Source of the DNA: Acidimicrobiia bacterium
GTDB taxonomy: Bacteria > Actinomycetota > Acidimicrobiia > IMCC26256
Reading direction: 5' to 3'
DNA length: 10,251 nt
Assembly: GCA_023262065.1 (NCBI GenBank)
Contig: JALRDW010000238.1
Span: forward strand, 1-10,251
Numbering within the stretch: position 1 is the stretch's first letter; each line of letters begins with the position of its first letter. The translations under genes and the position numbers were made by a program. Of this stretch, positions 1-6,414 are shown in pieces. The notes below the pieces were generated by a model. It ran no database searches, had not been told where the DNA came from, and saw only the letters and a program-made list of their open reading frames with translations.

Positions 1-686
1 GGACCGATCCCGCCGGGGAAGTCGAAGACCTCGGGCTCGGAGAACGGCGACAGGGTGAACCAGCCCCGGTCCGCCTCCCACACGACGGGCGGGTTGAGGC
101 ACTCCTCGATCGTGGTCCAGATCGAGAACGTCGGCGCGAACGCGTGGCCCTCGACCTCGAGGTTCGCCCCGTCGCGCACCCCGACCTCGTGCAGGGTCGA
201 GAACAGGTGGTCCTGGGCGTACCGGGCGAAGATGTCCGAGAGACCCGGCTCGACGCCCATCCCGACGAGGGCCAGGCGTCCACGCTCGGTCCACGCGTCG
301 GCCTTCGCGAACTGCTCGTCGCCGAGCATGACCCCGGGGCGGGAGAACGGTTCGGTCGGGTGGCGCTGCGACAGGCTCATCGCCATGTCGAGGTAATGGG
401 CGTCGGCCTCGAACGCGGCGTCGAAGATCGGCATCACGAAACGGGGGTCGGCCGCGTTCATGATGACGTCGGCTCGGACGGATCGTGCGAGTTCGACGAT
501 CGATGCCGCGTCGGACGCATCGACGCCCGCCCCGGCGAACCGATCGTCACCGGTCCCGGCGGCCACCTCGGCGGCCCGGCGGGCATCGATGTCGGCGACG
601 GTGCAGTGCTCGAAGAAGTCACGGCGGGCTGCGGCGGTCGCGATCGCCCCGCCGACCCCGCCGGCGCCGACGACGAGGATGCGCAT
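1..686 (-). CDS. Saccharopine dehydrogenase-family NAD(P)-dependent oxidoreductase, C-terminus beyond window
   Basis: This is the N-terminal 228 codons; the gene runs off the left edge, so the C-terminal domain is missing from view. The protein opens with a Rossmann fold: a beta strand, then GAGGVG at residues 7-12, and acidic residues at the end of beta-2 (ADID, 31-34). Further on are MNAADP (76-81), HYLDMAMS (97-104), the glycine-rich MGIEPGLSDIFARYA (143-157) and SIWTTIEECLNPP (188-200), as in the saccharopine dehydrogenase / carboxynorspermidine synthase / lysine-dehydrogenase superfamily. Family members oxidise or reductively form secondary amines or imines with NAD(P); which substrate applies here cannot be told. 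The ATG at 684-686 follows the upstream stop by 5 nt and has a GGTGAG-like ribosome site, so it is probably co-transcribed with the EthD-like gene and acyl-CoA ligase upstream. Family is firm, substrate unknown. Confidence 0.85.
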   Translation of the reverse strand, partial: MRILVVGAGGVGGAIATAAARRDFFEHCTVADIDARRAAEVAAGTGDDRFAGAGVDASDAASIVELARSVRADVIMNAADPRFVMPIFDAAFEADAHYLDMAMSLSQRHPTEPFSRPGVMLGDEQFAKADAWTERGRLALVGMGVEPGLSDIFARYAQDHLFSTLHEVGVRDGANLEVEGHAFAPTFSIWTTIEECLNPPVVWEADRGWFTLSPFSEPEVFDFPGGIG

Positions 687-691
687 CGGGC

Positions 692-1489
692 TCACCACAA
701 CTCGTCGGTGTAGGTGTCGGTGCCCGGCACGGTGGCGCGGAAGGGCGACGCGAACACCACCTGTCCGAGGCCAGCGGCCGCGAACTCGTCGCCGAGGCCG
801 GCGAAACGCTCGTCCCAGACCTCCACTGCGGCCTCCTCGAGGAAGTAGAGGTGCACGTAGCGGTCGCGGGCCTCGTCGCGGGGGACGTCGGACGGCGCAT
901 CCTGCAGCAGCGGGATCGGGGTGAACCCGACGAGCTGGTCGGCGGGCAGCGGCCGGGACGCCGACCACTCGGCGACCCGGTCGGGGGTGACGCCCGCTGC
1001 GAGTTCGAACACCACCATGGCGAGGCCGGGGTAGCGGTGGTCCAGCGCCATCTCGGTGGGCACGCCGTCCTCGGTCGCGTGCTGCTCGGCCGCGAGCTTG
1101 TACATGAGCGTGTGCACGTGGTCGCGGTGCGGGAACATGCGATCGTTGTCGTGGAGCCAGTTCACCTGATCGGTGCCCCAGCGGATCCACTCGCCGAACT
1201 TCCCGGCGAGGATCCAGTAGAGCGCGAGGTAGGACCCCTTGGCGGTGTCCTCGGCGAACGACGACGACGCCGGGTACCGCTTGGCCTTCTCGGCCCGGGT
1301 GGCCACGTACCGGGTGCCGGCGATCGTCCAGGCCCCGATCATGCAGCCCGAGTAGAAGTGGTCGCGCTCGTACCAGCGGTTGTAGTCGACCTGATGGCCC
1401 TCATGGGGCTCGACCAGGGTGATGAGTGCGCCTCCGAGCTTGATCGGGCGCACCCGGGTGTCACCGCTGCCGACTTCCTGGATCGTCAT
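692..1489 (-). CDS. EthD-like / dimeric alpha-beta barrel-like protein, function unknown
   Basis: This is a 265-residue cytoplasmic protein with no signal peptide or membrane segment. It appears to have two related halves. Residues 19-62 (beta strand ALITLVEP, then YNRWYERDHF at 36-45, then a strand near 55-64) resemble the NxWYxxxH entry of EthD and other dimeric alpha/beta-barrel proteins. Residues 154-190 and 211-250 (LAMVVFEL, YVHLYFLEEAAVEVWDERF, VVFASPF) look like a second such unit. It ends with PGTDTYTDELW. I chose the ATG at 1487-1489 because it forms an ATGA overlap with the upstream ligase stop and has an AGAGGA ribosome site; a longer in-frame start at 1612 would run through the conserved end of the ligase. 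Lying between a CoA ligase and a dehydrogenase it may act on an intermediate of the same pathway, but no catalytic role can be assigned. Confidence 0.8.
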   Translation of the reverse strand: MTIQEVGSGDTRVRPIKLGGALITLVEPHEGHQVDYNRWYERDHFYSGCMIGAWTIAGTRYVATRAEKAKRYPASSSFAEDTAKGSYLALYWILAGKFGEWIRWGTDQVNWLHDNDRMFPHRDHVHTLMYKLAAEQHATEDGVPTEMALDHRYPGLAMVVFELAAGVTPDRVAEWSASRPLPADQLVGFTPIPLLQDAPSDVPRDEARDRYVHLYFLEEAAVEVWDERFAGLGDEFAAAGLGQVVFASPFRATVPGTDTYTDELW

Positions 1490-2967
1490 GAGTCCTCTTC
1501 CGCTCGGGCGGCCAGGGCCCGCTTGTCGACCTTCATCATGCTCGTGACCGGGAGCCCCTCCACGATACGGAGTCGGTCCGGCGCCTTGTAATCGGCGATG
1601 CGGTCGTGGCACCAGGACCGTAGTGCCTCGAGGGAGGGGGGCTCGGCGGGGTCGGCGGGCACGACGAAGGCGACGCCGACCTCGCCGATCACCGGGGCCG
1701 GAACGCCCACGACGGCGACGCGCCCGACCCCGGGGTGGTCGGCCAGCACGTGCTCGACCTCGGCCGGGTACACGTTGTACCCACCGCGGATGTACATCTC
1801 CTTGAGGCGCCCGACGATCCGGAGATCCCCTCGATCGTCGAGTCGACCGAGATCGCCGGTACGGAGCCAGCCCTCGGGATCGAGGACGGTGGCGGTGAGG
1901 TCCGGGTCATGCCAGTACCCGGCCATCACCATCGGCGAGCGCACGACGATCTCGCCCACCTCGCCCGGTGCGACGTCCCGGTCGTCGGCGACGAGCCGCA
2001 GCTCGAGGCCCGGGGCCGGCCGGCCGACCGTCTCGGCCACGACGTCGTCCGGATCGCCGAGCCGCGTGCCCGTGGTGACCCCGGCCTCGGTGCTCGTGTA
2101 CCGGTTCATCACCGGGCACCCGAGCGTCTCGCGCATCCGCCGCACGAGGTCGGGCGCAACCGCCGATCCGCCGATGCCACAGATGCGCAGGGCCGAGCAG
2201 TCGGTGATCGCGAGGTCCGGGTGTGCGAGCACGAGCTCCCACTGGGTGGGTACGCCGGTGCCCACGGTGATGCGTTCGTCCCGCAGCAGGCGCAGCGTCT
2301 CGGCCGGCGACCACGGTTCACCGGTCAGCACGAGGGTCGTCGCGTGAGCGAGCTCGTCCCAGATCCGGGTCATGTAGCCGACGTGCGCGAACGGCAGCGA
2401 CACGAGTCGCCGGTCGCCCTCGCTCGTGAGTTCGCCCATGTTGCGGGAGATGGCGGCGAGCCGGGCATGGTCGTACACCGCCCCCTTGGGGTCGCCCGTC
2501 GTCCCGCTCGTCCACACGATGCAGGCGGGATCGCCCGGCTCGAGCGCGGGCTCCTCGACGCCCGCCGTCGCGTAGGCCTCGGCGAAGGCCGCCGGCGTGA
2601 GCACCGTGCCGGACGGGGCGTCCGCCGGGATCGCGGTCGGGTCCGCAGCGATCGTGACCACGGGGGTGGTGCGGCGCAGGATGCTCGCCCGTTCGGGGTC
2701 GCCGAGACGTTGGTTGATCGCCGAGGTGGTCGCGCCGATGCGGAGCGCACCGAGGTACCAGGCTGCGAAGTCGATGCCGCTCGGGAGCATCAGCACGACG
2801 ACGTCGTGGCGGCCGACCCCGAGGCCGATGAGCGTGGCCGCGGTGCCCATGCTCATCCGTTCGAGCTCGGCGTAGGTGACCCGCCGGTCCCCGTGCACGT
2901 AGGCCTCGCGTCCGGGGTGCGCGGCGGCGGTCGCCGCGAGCACGTCGCGGGTCGTCGACGGGGCCAT
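1486..2967 (-). CDS. AMP-forming acyl-CoA ligase (ANL superfamily), FadD-like
   Basis: This 493-residue enzyme belongs to the adenylate-forming family that activates a carboxylic acid with ATP and transfers it to CoA. The core motifs are in order: P-loop-like WTSGTTGDPKG (152-162), RYTSTEAG (289-296) at the adenine-site YGxTE position, GWLRTGDLG (366-374, Asp372 for ribose), GRLKE (386-390, hinge Arg387), and GGYNVYPAEVE (395-405) of the A8 loop. The C-terminal catalytic Lys479 sits in SMMKVDK, where the usual Gly before the Lys is Met. Length is normal for the family. The ATG at 2965-2967 has no good Shine-Dalgarno but has a TACCCT box 8 nt upstream, so the transcript may be leaderless. It is first in a minus-strand operon and divergent from a second CoA ligase. 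Substrate unknown; a ring-bearing or branched acid is a guess from context. Confidence 0.93.
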   Translation of the reverse strand: MAPSTTRDVLAATAAAHPGREAYVHGDRRVTYAELERMSMGTAATLIGLGVGRHDVVVLMLPSGIDFAAWYLGALRIGATTSAINQRLGDPERASILRRTTPVVTIAADPTAIPADAPSGTVLTPAAFAEAYATAGVEEPALEPGDPACIVWTSGTTGDPKGAVYDHARLAAISRNMGELTSEGDRRLVSLPFAHVGYMTRIWDELAHATTLVLTGEPWSPAETLRLLRDERITVGTGVPTQWELVLAHPDLAITDCSALRICGIGGSAVAPDLVRRMRETLGCPVMNRYTSTEAGVTTGTRLGDPDDVVAETVGRPAPGLELRLVADDRDVAPGEVGEIVVRSPMVMAGYWHDPDLTATVLDPEGWLRTGDLGRLDDRGDLRIVGRLKEMYIRGGYNVYPAEVEHVLADHPGVGRVAVVGVPAPVIGEVGVAFVVPADPAEPPSLEALRSWCHDRIADYKAPDRLRIVEGLPVTSMMKVDKRALAARAEEDS

Positions 2968-2975
2968 GACCCGAG

Positions 2976-2981
2976 AGGGTA
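2976..2981 (-). promoter_or_regulatory. Candidate -10 box for the minus-strand operon (leaderless start)
   Basis: On the minus strand this reads TACCCT, matching TANNNT, and ends 8 nt before the ATG at 2967. That spacing would place transcription initiation at or next to the start codon, a common arrangement in actinobacteria and consistent with the absence of a Shine-Dalgarno sequence. No convincing -35 hexamer is seen. Six-base matches are easily found by chance. Confidence 0.35.
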
Positions 2982-3012
2982 GGCCGTCGTGCTCGGAGGA
3001 CCGACCGTGGGC

Positions 3013-3037
3013 CCGGCGGACCCGACCGGTCCGCCGG
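3013..3037. promoter_or_regulatory. Perfect inverted repeat in the divergent spacer, candidate operator
   Basis: The arms CCGGCGGACC (3013-3022) and GGTCCGCCGG (3028-3037) are exact reverse complements, 10 bp each, around a 5-nt centre (CGACC). The site lies in the 126-nt spacer between two divergent operons, between their candidate -10 boxes. That position suits a dimeric regulator of the TetR, GntR or MarR kind controlling both directions. No regulator gene lies in the window. A GC-only palindrome of this length is less likely than average to be chance, but a hairpin in the RNA cannot be excluded. Confidence 0.5.
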
Positions 3038-3046
3038 ACGGGTTGT

Positions 3047-3052
3047 TAGATT
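3047..3052 (+). promoter_or_regulatory. Candidate -10 box for the plus-strand operon
   Basis: TAGATT fits TANNNT and is the most AT-rich patch in the divergent spacer. It lies about 42 nt before the ATG at 3094, giving a leader of about 35 nt that contains the AGGAG ribosome site. A poor CCGACC (3022-3027) could serve as -35, with a 19-nt gap; it overlaps the inverted repeat, so a protein bound there could block polymerase. Confidence 0.35.
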
Positions 3053-3083
3053 CGCCGCGCCCGAGCATCCGAGACCGACCGCC

Positions 3084-3088
3084 AGGAG
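3084..3088 (+). promoter_or_regulatory. Ribosome binding site fixing the SDR start
   Basis: AGGAG with 5 nt to the ATG at 3094 decides the start of the first plus-strand gene. An in-frame ATG at 2989 exists, but the extension would run through the palindromic spacer and adds residues with no SDR character. Confidence 0.75.
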
Positions 3089-3093
3089 ACCCC

Positions 3094-3864
3094 ATGGCCC
3101 GATTCACCGACCGCACCGCCATCGTCACCGGGGCGGGCTCCGGGCTCGGACGGGCGACCGCCGAGCTCCTCGCCGCCGAGGGTGCGCGGGTCGCGGTCCT
3201 CGACATCGTCGAGGAGCACGCGCAGAGCGTCGCCGAGGCCATCACGGCCGCCGGCGGGACCGCTGCCGCGTTCCGCTCCGACGTCTCGGACCTCGACGAC
3301 TGCCTCGCCACGGTGGACGCGGTGGCGGGGGCGCTCGGGCGTCCGCAGGTGCTCGTGAACTCGGCCGGCGTCCTCGGGTCGTCCCGATCGGAGGAGGAGA
3401 CGGCCGAGCAGTGGCGACGGATCCTGTCGGTGAACCTCGATGGCACGTTCTTCATGTGCCGCGCGACGCTCCCGCACCTCCTCGACGGCGGCGGCACCAT
3501 CGTGAACATCGCATCGAACGCCGGGTTCATGGGCCAGCCGTTCAGTGCGGCGTACTGCGCCTCGAAGGGTGGGGTCGTCAACCTCACCCGGGCACTCGCC
3601 GTCGAGTACATCGCGCGCGGTGTGCGGGTGAACGCGGTGGCCCCGGGCGGCATGCGCACCCCGCTCACGAAGTCGTTCAACCTGCCCGAGGGTGCCTCCG
3701 TCGACGACCTGCGCACGATCATGTCGAAGATCGGCGTCTCGCAACCCGAGGAGGTCGCGACCTGCGTGGCCTACGTCGCCTCGGACGACGCCCGCTACAT
3801 GGTCGGCTCCATCGTCAACTTCGACGGTGGGCTCGTCTGTTACGGAGGAGGGTTCCCGCAGTGA
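3094..3864 (+). CDS. Classical short-chain dehydrogenase/reductase (SDR)
   Basis: This is a 256-residue NAD(P)-dependent oxidoreductase of the classical SDR family, which interconverts secondary alcohols and ketones. Visible motifs are the cofactor loop TGAGSGLG (12-19), Asp37 at the end of beta-2 (suggesting NAD rather than NADP), NSAG (89-92), the structural Asn114 (SVNLDG), catalytic Ser141 in NIAS, and Tyr154-x3-Lys158 (YCASK), with the usual 13-residue Ser-Tyr spacing. The PGG loop (184-186) and a family-normal C-terminal region follow (NFDGGLVC, 242-249). It is first in the plus-strand operon, and its TGA overlaps the next gene's GTG. A likely role is oxidation or reduction of a hydroxyacyl or cyclic alcohol intermediate activated by the neighbouring CoA ligase. 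The exact substrate cannot be read from the sequence. Confidence 0.93.
   Translation: MARFTDRTAIVTGAGSGLGRATAELLAAEGARVAVLDIVEEHAQSVAEAITAAGGTAAAFRSDVSDLDDCLATVDAVAGALGRPQVLVNSAGVLGSSRSEEETAEQWRRILSVNLDGTFFMCRATLPHLLDGGGTIVNIASNAGFMGQPFSAAYCASKGGVVNLTRALAVEYIARGVRVNAVAPGGMRTPLTKSFNLPEGASVDDLRTIMSKIGVSQPEEVATCVAYVASDDARYMVGSIVNFDGGLVCYGGGFPQ
3845..3852 (+). promoter_or_regulatory. Ribosome binding site for a GTG start, inside the SDR gene
   Basis: GAGGAGGG, 8 nt before the GTG at 3861, lies in the last codons of the SDR gene. It supports the GTG as the start of the second ligase; there is no in-frame ATG nearby. Confidence 0.75.
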
Positions 3865-5432
3865 GCGCATGGATCGGTGACTGGACCTCGCTCTGGGACC
3901 TCATCGAGCGACGCGCCGCCGCAACCCCCGACGCTCGGTTCGCAGTCGATGAGCATGGGCATTCGTTGACCTTCGCCGAGTACCGCGACGCGGCGCTGCG
4001 CACCGCCGCCGGGTTCGCCGCACTCGGGGTGGGTGAGGGCGACGTCGTGTCGTGGCAGCTGCCCACCTGGCTGGACTCGATGGTGCTGGTGGGGGCGCTG
4101 AGTCGGCTCGGTGCGATCCAGAACCCGATCCTCCCGATCTACCGCGACCGCGAGGTGGGCTTCGTGGTCCGGCAGGCGGGCTCCAAGGTGCTCGTCGTCA
4201 CCGGCGAGTGGCGCGGCTTCGACTACTCGGCGATGGCCCGTTCGATCGCCGCCGACAACCCGGGTCTCGAGGTGGTGGTCGTCGAGCGGGGCACGCTGCC
4301 GGTCGGGGACCCGGCGACCCTCGGGCCGGTGCCGTCCGGTGCGTCGGGTCCCTTCACCCCCGGCGTGCGCACCGATGCTCCGCTGCGCTGGCTGTTCTAC
4401 ACGTCGGGCACCACGGCGGACCCGAAGGGCGCGAAGCACACCGACATCACGGTCGGACACTCCGGCTACGCGATGGTCGACGCGTTCCAGCTCACCGCCG
4501 ACGATCGCAACGCCCTCGTGTTCCCGTTCACCCACATCGGTGGCGCGGGGTGGCTCGTCGCCGGGCTCATCGCCGGCACGCCGCACGTCATCGTCGAGGG
4601 CTTCGTCCCCGCGACCACGATCCCGGTGCTCGAGCGGGAGCGGGTCACGGTCGCCGGTGCGGGCACGGTGTTCCACCTCGCGTACCTCGACGCCCAGCGC
4701 CACGCCGACCACCCGTTGTTCCCGGACGCCCGGCTCTTCGTCGGTGGTGGTGCGGCCAAGCCCCCGGCGCTCCACTACGAGGTCAAGGCCGAGCTCGGTG
4801 GCCAGGGCATCCTCTCGGGTTACGGGCTCACCGAGTGTCCGATCCTGTCCATGTCACGCCTCACCGACACCGACGAGCAGCTCGCCAACACCGAGGGTCC
4901 GCTCACCGCGGGTGTCACGGTGAAGGTCGTCACCATCGACGGCGAGGTGGTCGGCCGCGGGCAGGAGGGTGAGATCCGCGTGAAGGGCCCGCAGCTCTGC
5001 CTCGGCTACACCGACCCGGAGCTCGACACGCACGGGTTCGACGAGGAGGGGTACTTCCGGACCGGGGATCTCGGGATCGTCGATGCCGACGGCTACGTGA
5101 CGATCACGGGGCGGCTCAAGGACGTCATCATCCGCAAGGGCGAGAACATCTCGGCCAAGGAGGTCGAGGATCTCCTCTTCACGCACCCGGCCATCGCCGA
5201 CGTCGCCGTGATCGGTCTGCCCGACCCGGCGAGCGGTGAGCGCGCGTGCGCGGTCATCGTGGTGGAGGAGGGGCACGACCCGCCCACCCTCGAGGACGTG
5301 TTCGCCTTCTGCTCCGAGGGCGGCCTCATGACCATGAAGATCCCGGAGCAGGTGGAGATCCTGCCCGCGCTGCCGCGCAACCCGACCGGCAAGGTGCTCA
5401 AGCACGAACTGCGCAAGCAGTTCGCCGAGTAG
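3861..5432 (+). CDS. AMP-forming acyl-CoA ligase, cyclohexanecarboxylate-CoA-ligase-like
   Basis: This 523-residue ANL-superfamily enzyme forms an acyl-AMP and then an acyl-CoA. All core motifs are intact: YTSGTTADPKG (180-190), SGYGLTE (319-325), YFRTGDLG (398-405, Asp403), GRLKD (417-421, Arg418), RKGENISAKEVE (425-436) and RNPTGK with catalytic Lys511 (506-511). The N-terminal stretch WQLPTW...NPILPIYRDREVGFVV (65-103) resembles the AliA/cyclohexanecarboxylate-CoA ligase branch as I remember it, hinting at an alicyclic or medium-chain acid. The GTG start overlaps the SDR stop (GTGA) and has a GAGGAGGG ribosome site. It differs clearly from the divergently encoded ligase (GENISA versus GGYNVY in the A8 loop, canonical GK versus MK at A10), so the two are not recent duplicates and probably take different acids. 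Enzyme class is firm; substrate branch tentative. Confidence 0.93.
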   Translation: MSAWIGDWTSLWDLIERRAAATPDARFAVDEHGHSLTFAEYRDAALRTAAGFAALGVGEGDVVSWQLPTWLDSMVLVGALSRLGAIQNPILPIYRDREVGFVVRQAGSKVLVVTGEWRGFDYSAMARSIAADNPGLEVVVVERGTLPVGDPATLGPVPSGASGPFTPGVRTDAPLRWLFYTSGTTADPKGAKHTDITVGHSGYAMVDAFQLTADDRNALVFPFTHIGGAGWLVAGLIAGTPHVIVEGFVPATTIPVLERERVTVAGAGTVFHLAYLDAQRHADHPLFPDARLFVGGGAAKPPALHYEVKAELGGQGILSGYGLTECPILSMSRLTDTDEQLANTEGPLTAGVTVKVVTIDGEVVGRGQEGEIRVKGPQLCLGYTDPELDTHGFDEEGYFRTGDLGIVDADGYVTITGRLKDVIIRKGENISAKEVEDLLFTHPAIADVAVIGLPDPASGERACAVIVVEEGHDPPTLEDVFAFCSEGGLMTMKIPEQVEILPALPRNPTGKVLKHELRKQFAE

Positions 5433-5444
5433 TCCGGAGTCCCG

Positions 5445-6377
5445 ATGCCCCTCGATGCCGATCAGCAGGCGCTCGCCGCCCGTGTCTCGAACTGGGGCCG
5501 GTGGGGTACGGACGACCAGCGGGGCACGCTCAACCTCCTCGACGAGGCGGCGACCCGTCGCGGGGCGGCGGCGGTCCGTTCGGGGCGGTCGTTCCCCCTC
5601 GCGATCGGGGTCGGCGCGAACGGACCGCAGACCGGTCGCATCCCGGGGCGCACGAACCCGGTCCACACGATGACCGCGGTGTCGTTCGCGTTCACCGGCG
5701 ACCCGGGCGACTTCCAGACGAGCGACGACAAGATCGAGACCGGCACCCACACGACCACGCACTGGGACGCGCTGGCCCACGCCGGGTACGACAACCTGCT
5801 CTTCAACGGGCGTTCGAACTCGGTGGTCACCCAGGAGGACGGCGCGACCGAACTCGGCATCGACACCTTCGGCGCCGTGGTGACGCGGGGGCTGCTGTGC
5901 GACGTCGCCCGGCTCAAGGGTGTCGACTGGTTCGACGAGCCGTACGCGGTGACCGGCGCGGATCTCGATGCGTGTCTGGACGCGGCCGGCCTCTCGGTGC
6001 AGCCCGGCGACATCGTGCTCGTGCGCACCGGGCAGATCCACTGGTTCAAGCAGGGGGATAACCGGCGGTACGCCGACATCTCACCCGGCATCGGGCTCGA
6101 CGCGGTCGAGTGGCTGCAGGCCCACGACGTTGCGGCCGTCGCGAACGACACGCACGTGTTCGAGCCGTACCCGTGCCCGGGGTCGAACCCGTTCCTGTTC
6201 CCGGTGCACCTCATCATGCTCCGCGACGTCGGGATGCCCCAGGGCCAGCAGTGGGACCTCGACGACCTCGCCGCCGACTGTGCGGCCGACGGGCAGTACG
6301 ACTTCCTGCTCTCGGCGACGCCGATCCCGGTCACGCACGGCTGCGGCGGCATCGTCGCTCCGGTCGCGACCAAGTAG
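5445..6377 (+). CDS. Cyclase-family metal-dependent hydrolase (PF04199, kynurenine formamidase-like)
   Basis: This 310-residue protein carries the family's metal-binding signature H-x3-H-x-D-x3-H in THTTTHWDALAH: His102, His106, Asp108 and His112. The start WGRWGTDDQRGTLNLL (17-32) and the end DLDDLAADCAADGQYDFLLSA (271-291) are typical of the long, about 300-residue subgroup. Family members such as kynurenine formamidase (KynB), isatin hydrolase and related enzymes hydrolyse amide or lactam/lactone bonds with zinc or manganese. Near the C-terminal His255 the residue that I would align with the KynB metal/catalytic Glu is Gln268 (GQQWDL), possibly a subgroup trait. The gene lies 12 nt after the ligase stop with a GGAG ribosome site 5 nt before the ATG, so it belongs to the same operon. 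The best guess is opening of a ring, lactone or amide in the pathway. Confidence 0.87.
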   Translation: MPLDADQQALAARVSNWGRWGTDDQRGTLNLLDEAATRRGAAAVRSGRSFPLAIGVGANGPQTGRIPGRTNPVHTMTAVSFAFTGDPGDFQTSDDKIETGTHTTTHWDALAHAGYDNLLFNGRSNSVVTQEDGATELGIDTFGAVVTRGLLCDVARLKGVDWFDEPYAVTGADLDACLDAAGLSVQPGDIVLVRTGQIHWFKQGDNRRYADISPGIGLDAVEWLQAHDVAAVANDTHVFEPYPCPGSNPFLFPVHLIMLRDVGMPQGQQWDLDDLAADCAADGQYDFLLSATPIPVTHGCGGIVAPVATK

Positions 6378-6379
6378 CC

Positions 6380-6395
6380 GCGGCCGGCGGGCCGC
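6380..6395 (+). other. Short hairpin in the 37-nt gap between cyclase and 3alpha-HSD-like genes
   Basis: GCGGCC (6380-6385) pairs with GGCCGC (6390-6395) over a 4-nt loop, starting 3 nt after the cyclase stop. There is no U-run. It could be a weak attenuator or RNA-stability element, or just GC-rich chance. The remaining gap holds only a GGGGGA-like ribosome site before the next ATG. Confidence 0.2.
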
Positions 6396-6414
6396 CCGAC
6401 CACCTGGGGGAACC

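Noticed and set aside
485..1591. Long plus-strand open frame opposite the EthD-like and saccharopine dehydrogenase-like genes
   Set aside because: It is rich in Arg, Gly, Val and His with no family motif, and lies antisense to genes with clear motifs; long antisense frames are expected at this G+C content.
1490..1612. N-terminal extension of the EthD-like protein to an ATG at 1612
   Set aside because: The extra 41 residues are a frame-shadow of the ligase C-terminus, and the ATG at 1489 has both the stop overlap and an AGAGGA site.
1735..2982. 415-codon plus-strand open frame opposite the first acyl-CoA ligase
   Set aside because: It is antisense to a ligase with every ANL motif, and its own translation has no recognisable domain.
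2853..3722. 289-codon minus-strand frame across the divergent spacer and SDR gene
   Set aside because: Ser/Pro/Arg-rich shadow of the SDR gene; it would also run in a different frame over the ligase start.
4854..6041. 395-codon minus-strand open frame opposite the second ligase and cyclase gene
   Set aside because: Arg/Val/His-rich shadow spanning the boundary of two well-supported genes.
6380..6395. Intrinsic terminator after the cyclase-family gene
   Set aside because: The stem is only 6 bp with no T-run, and the next same-strand gene starts 37 nt after the stop, so a full terminator is not supported; kept only as a low-confidence hairpin.
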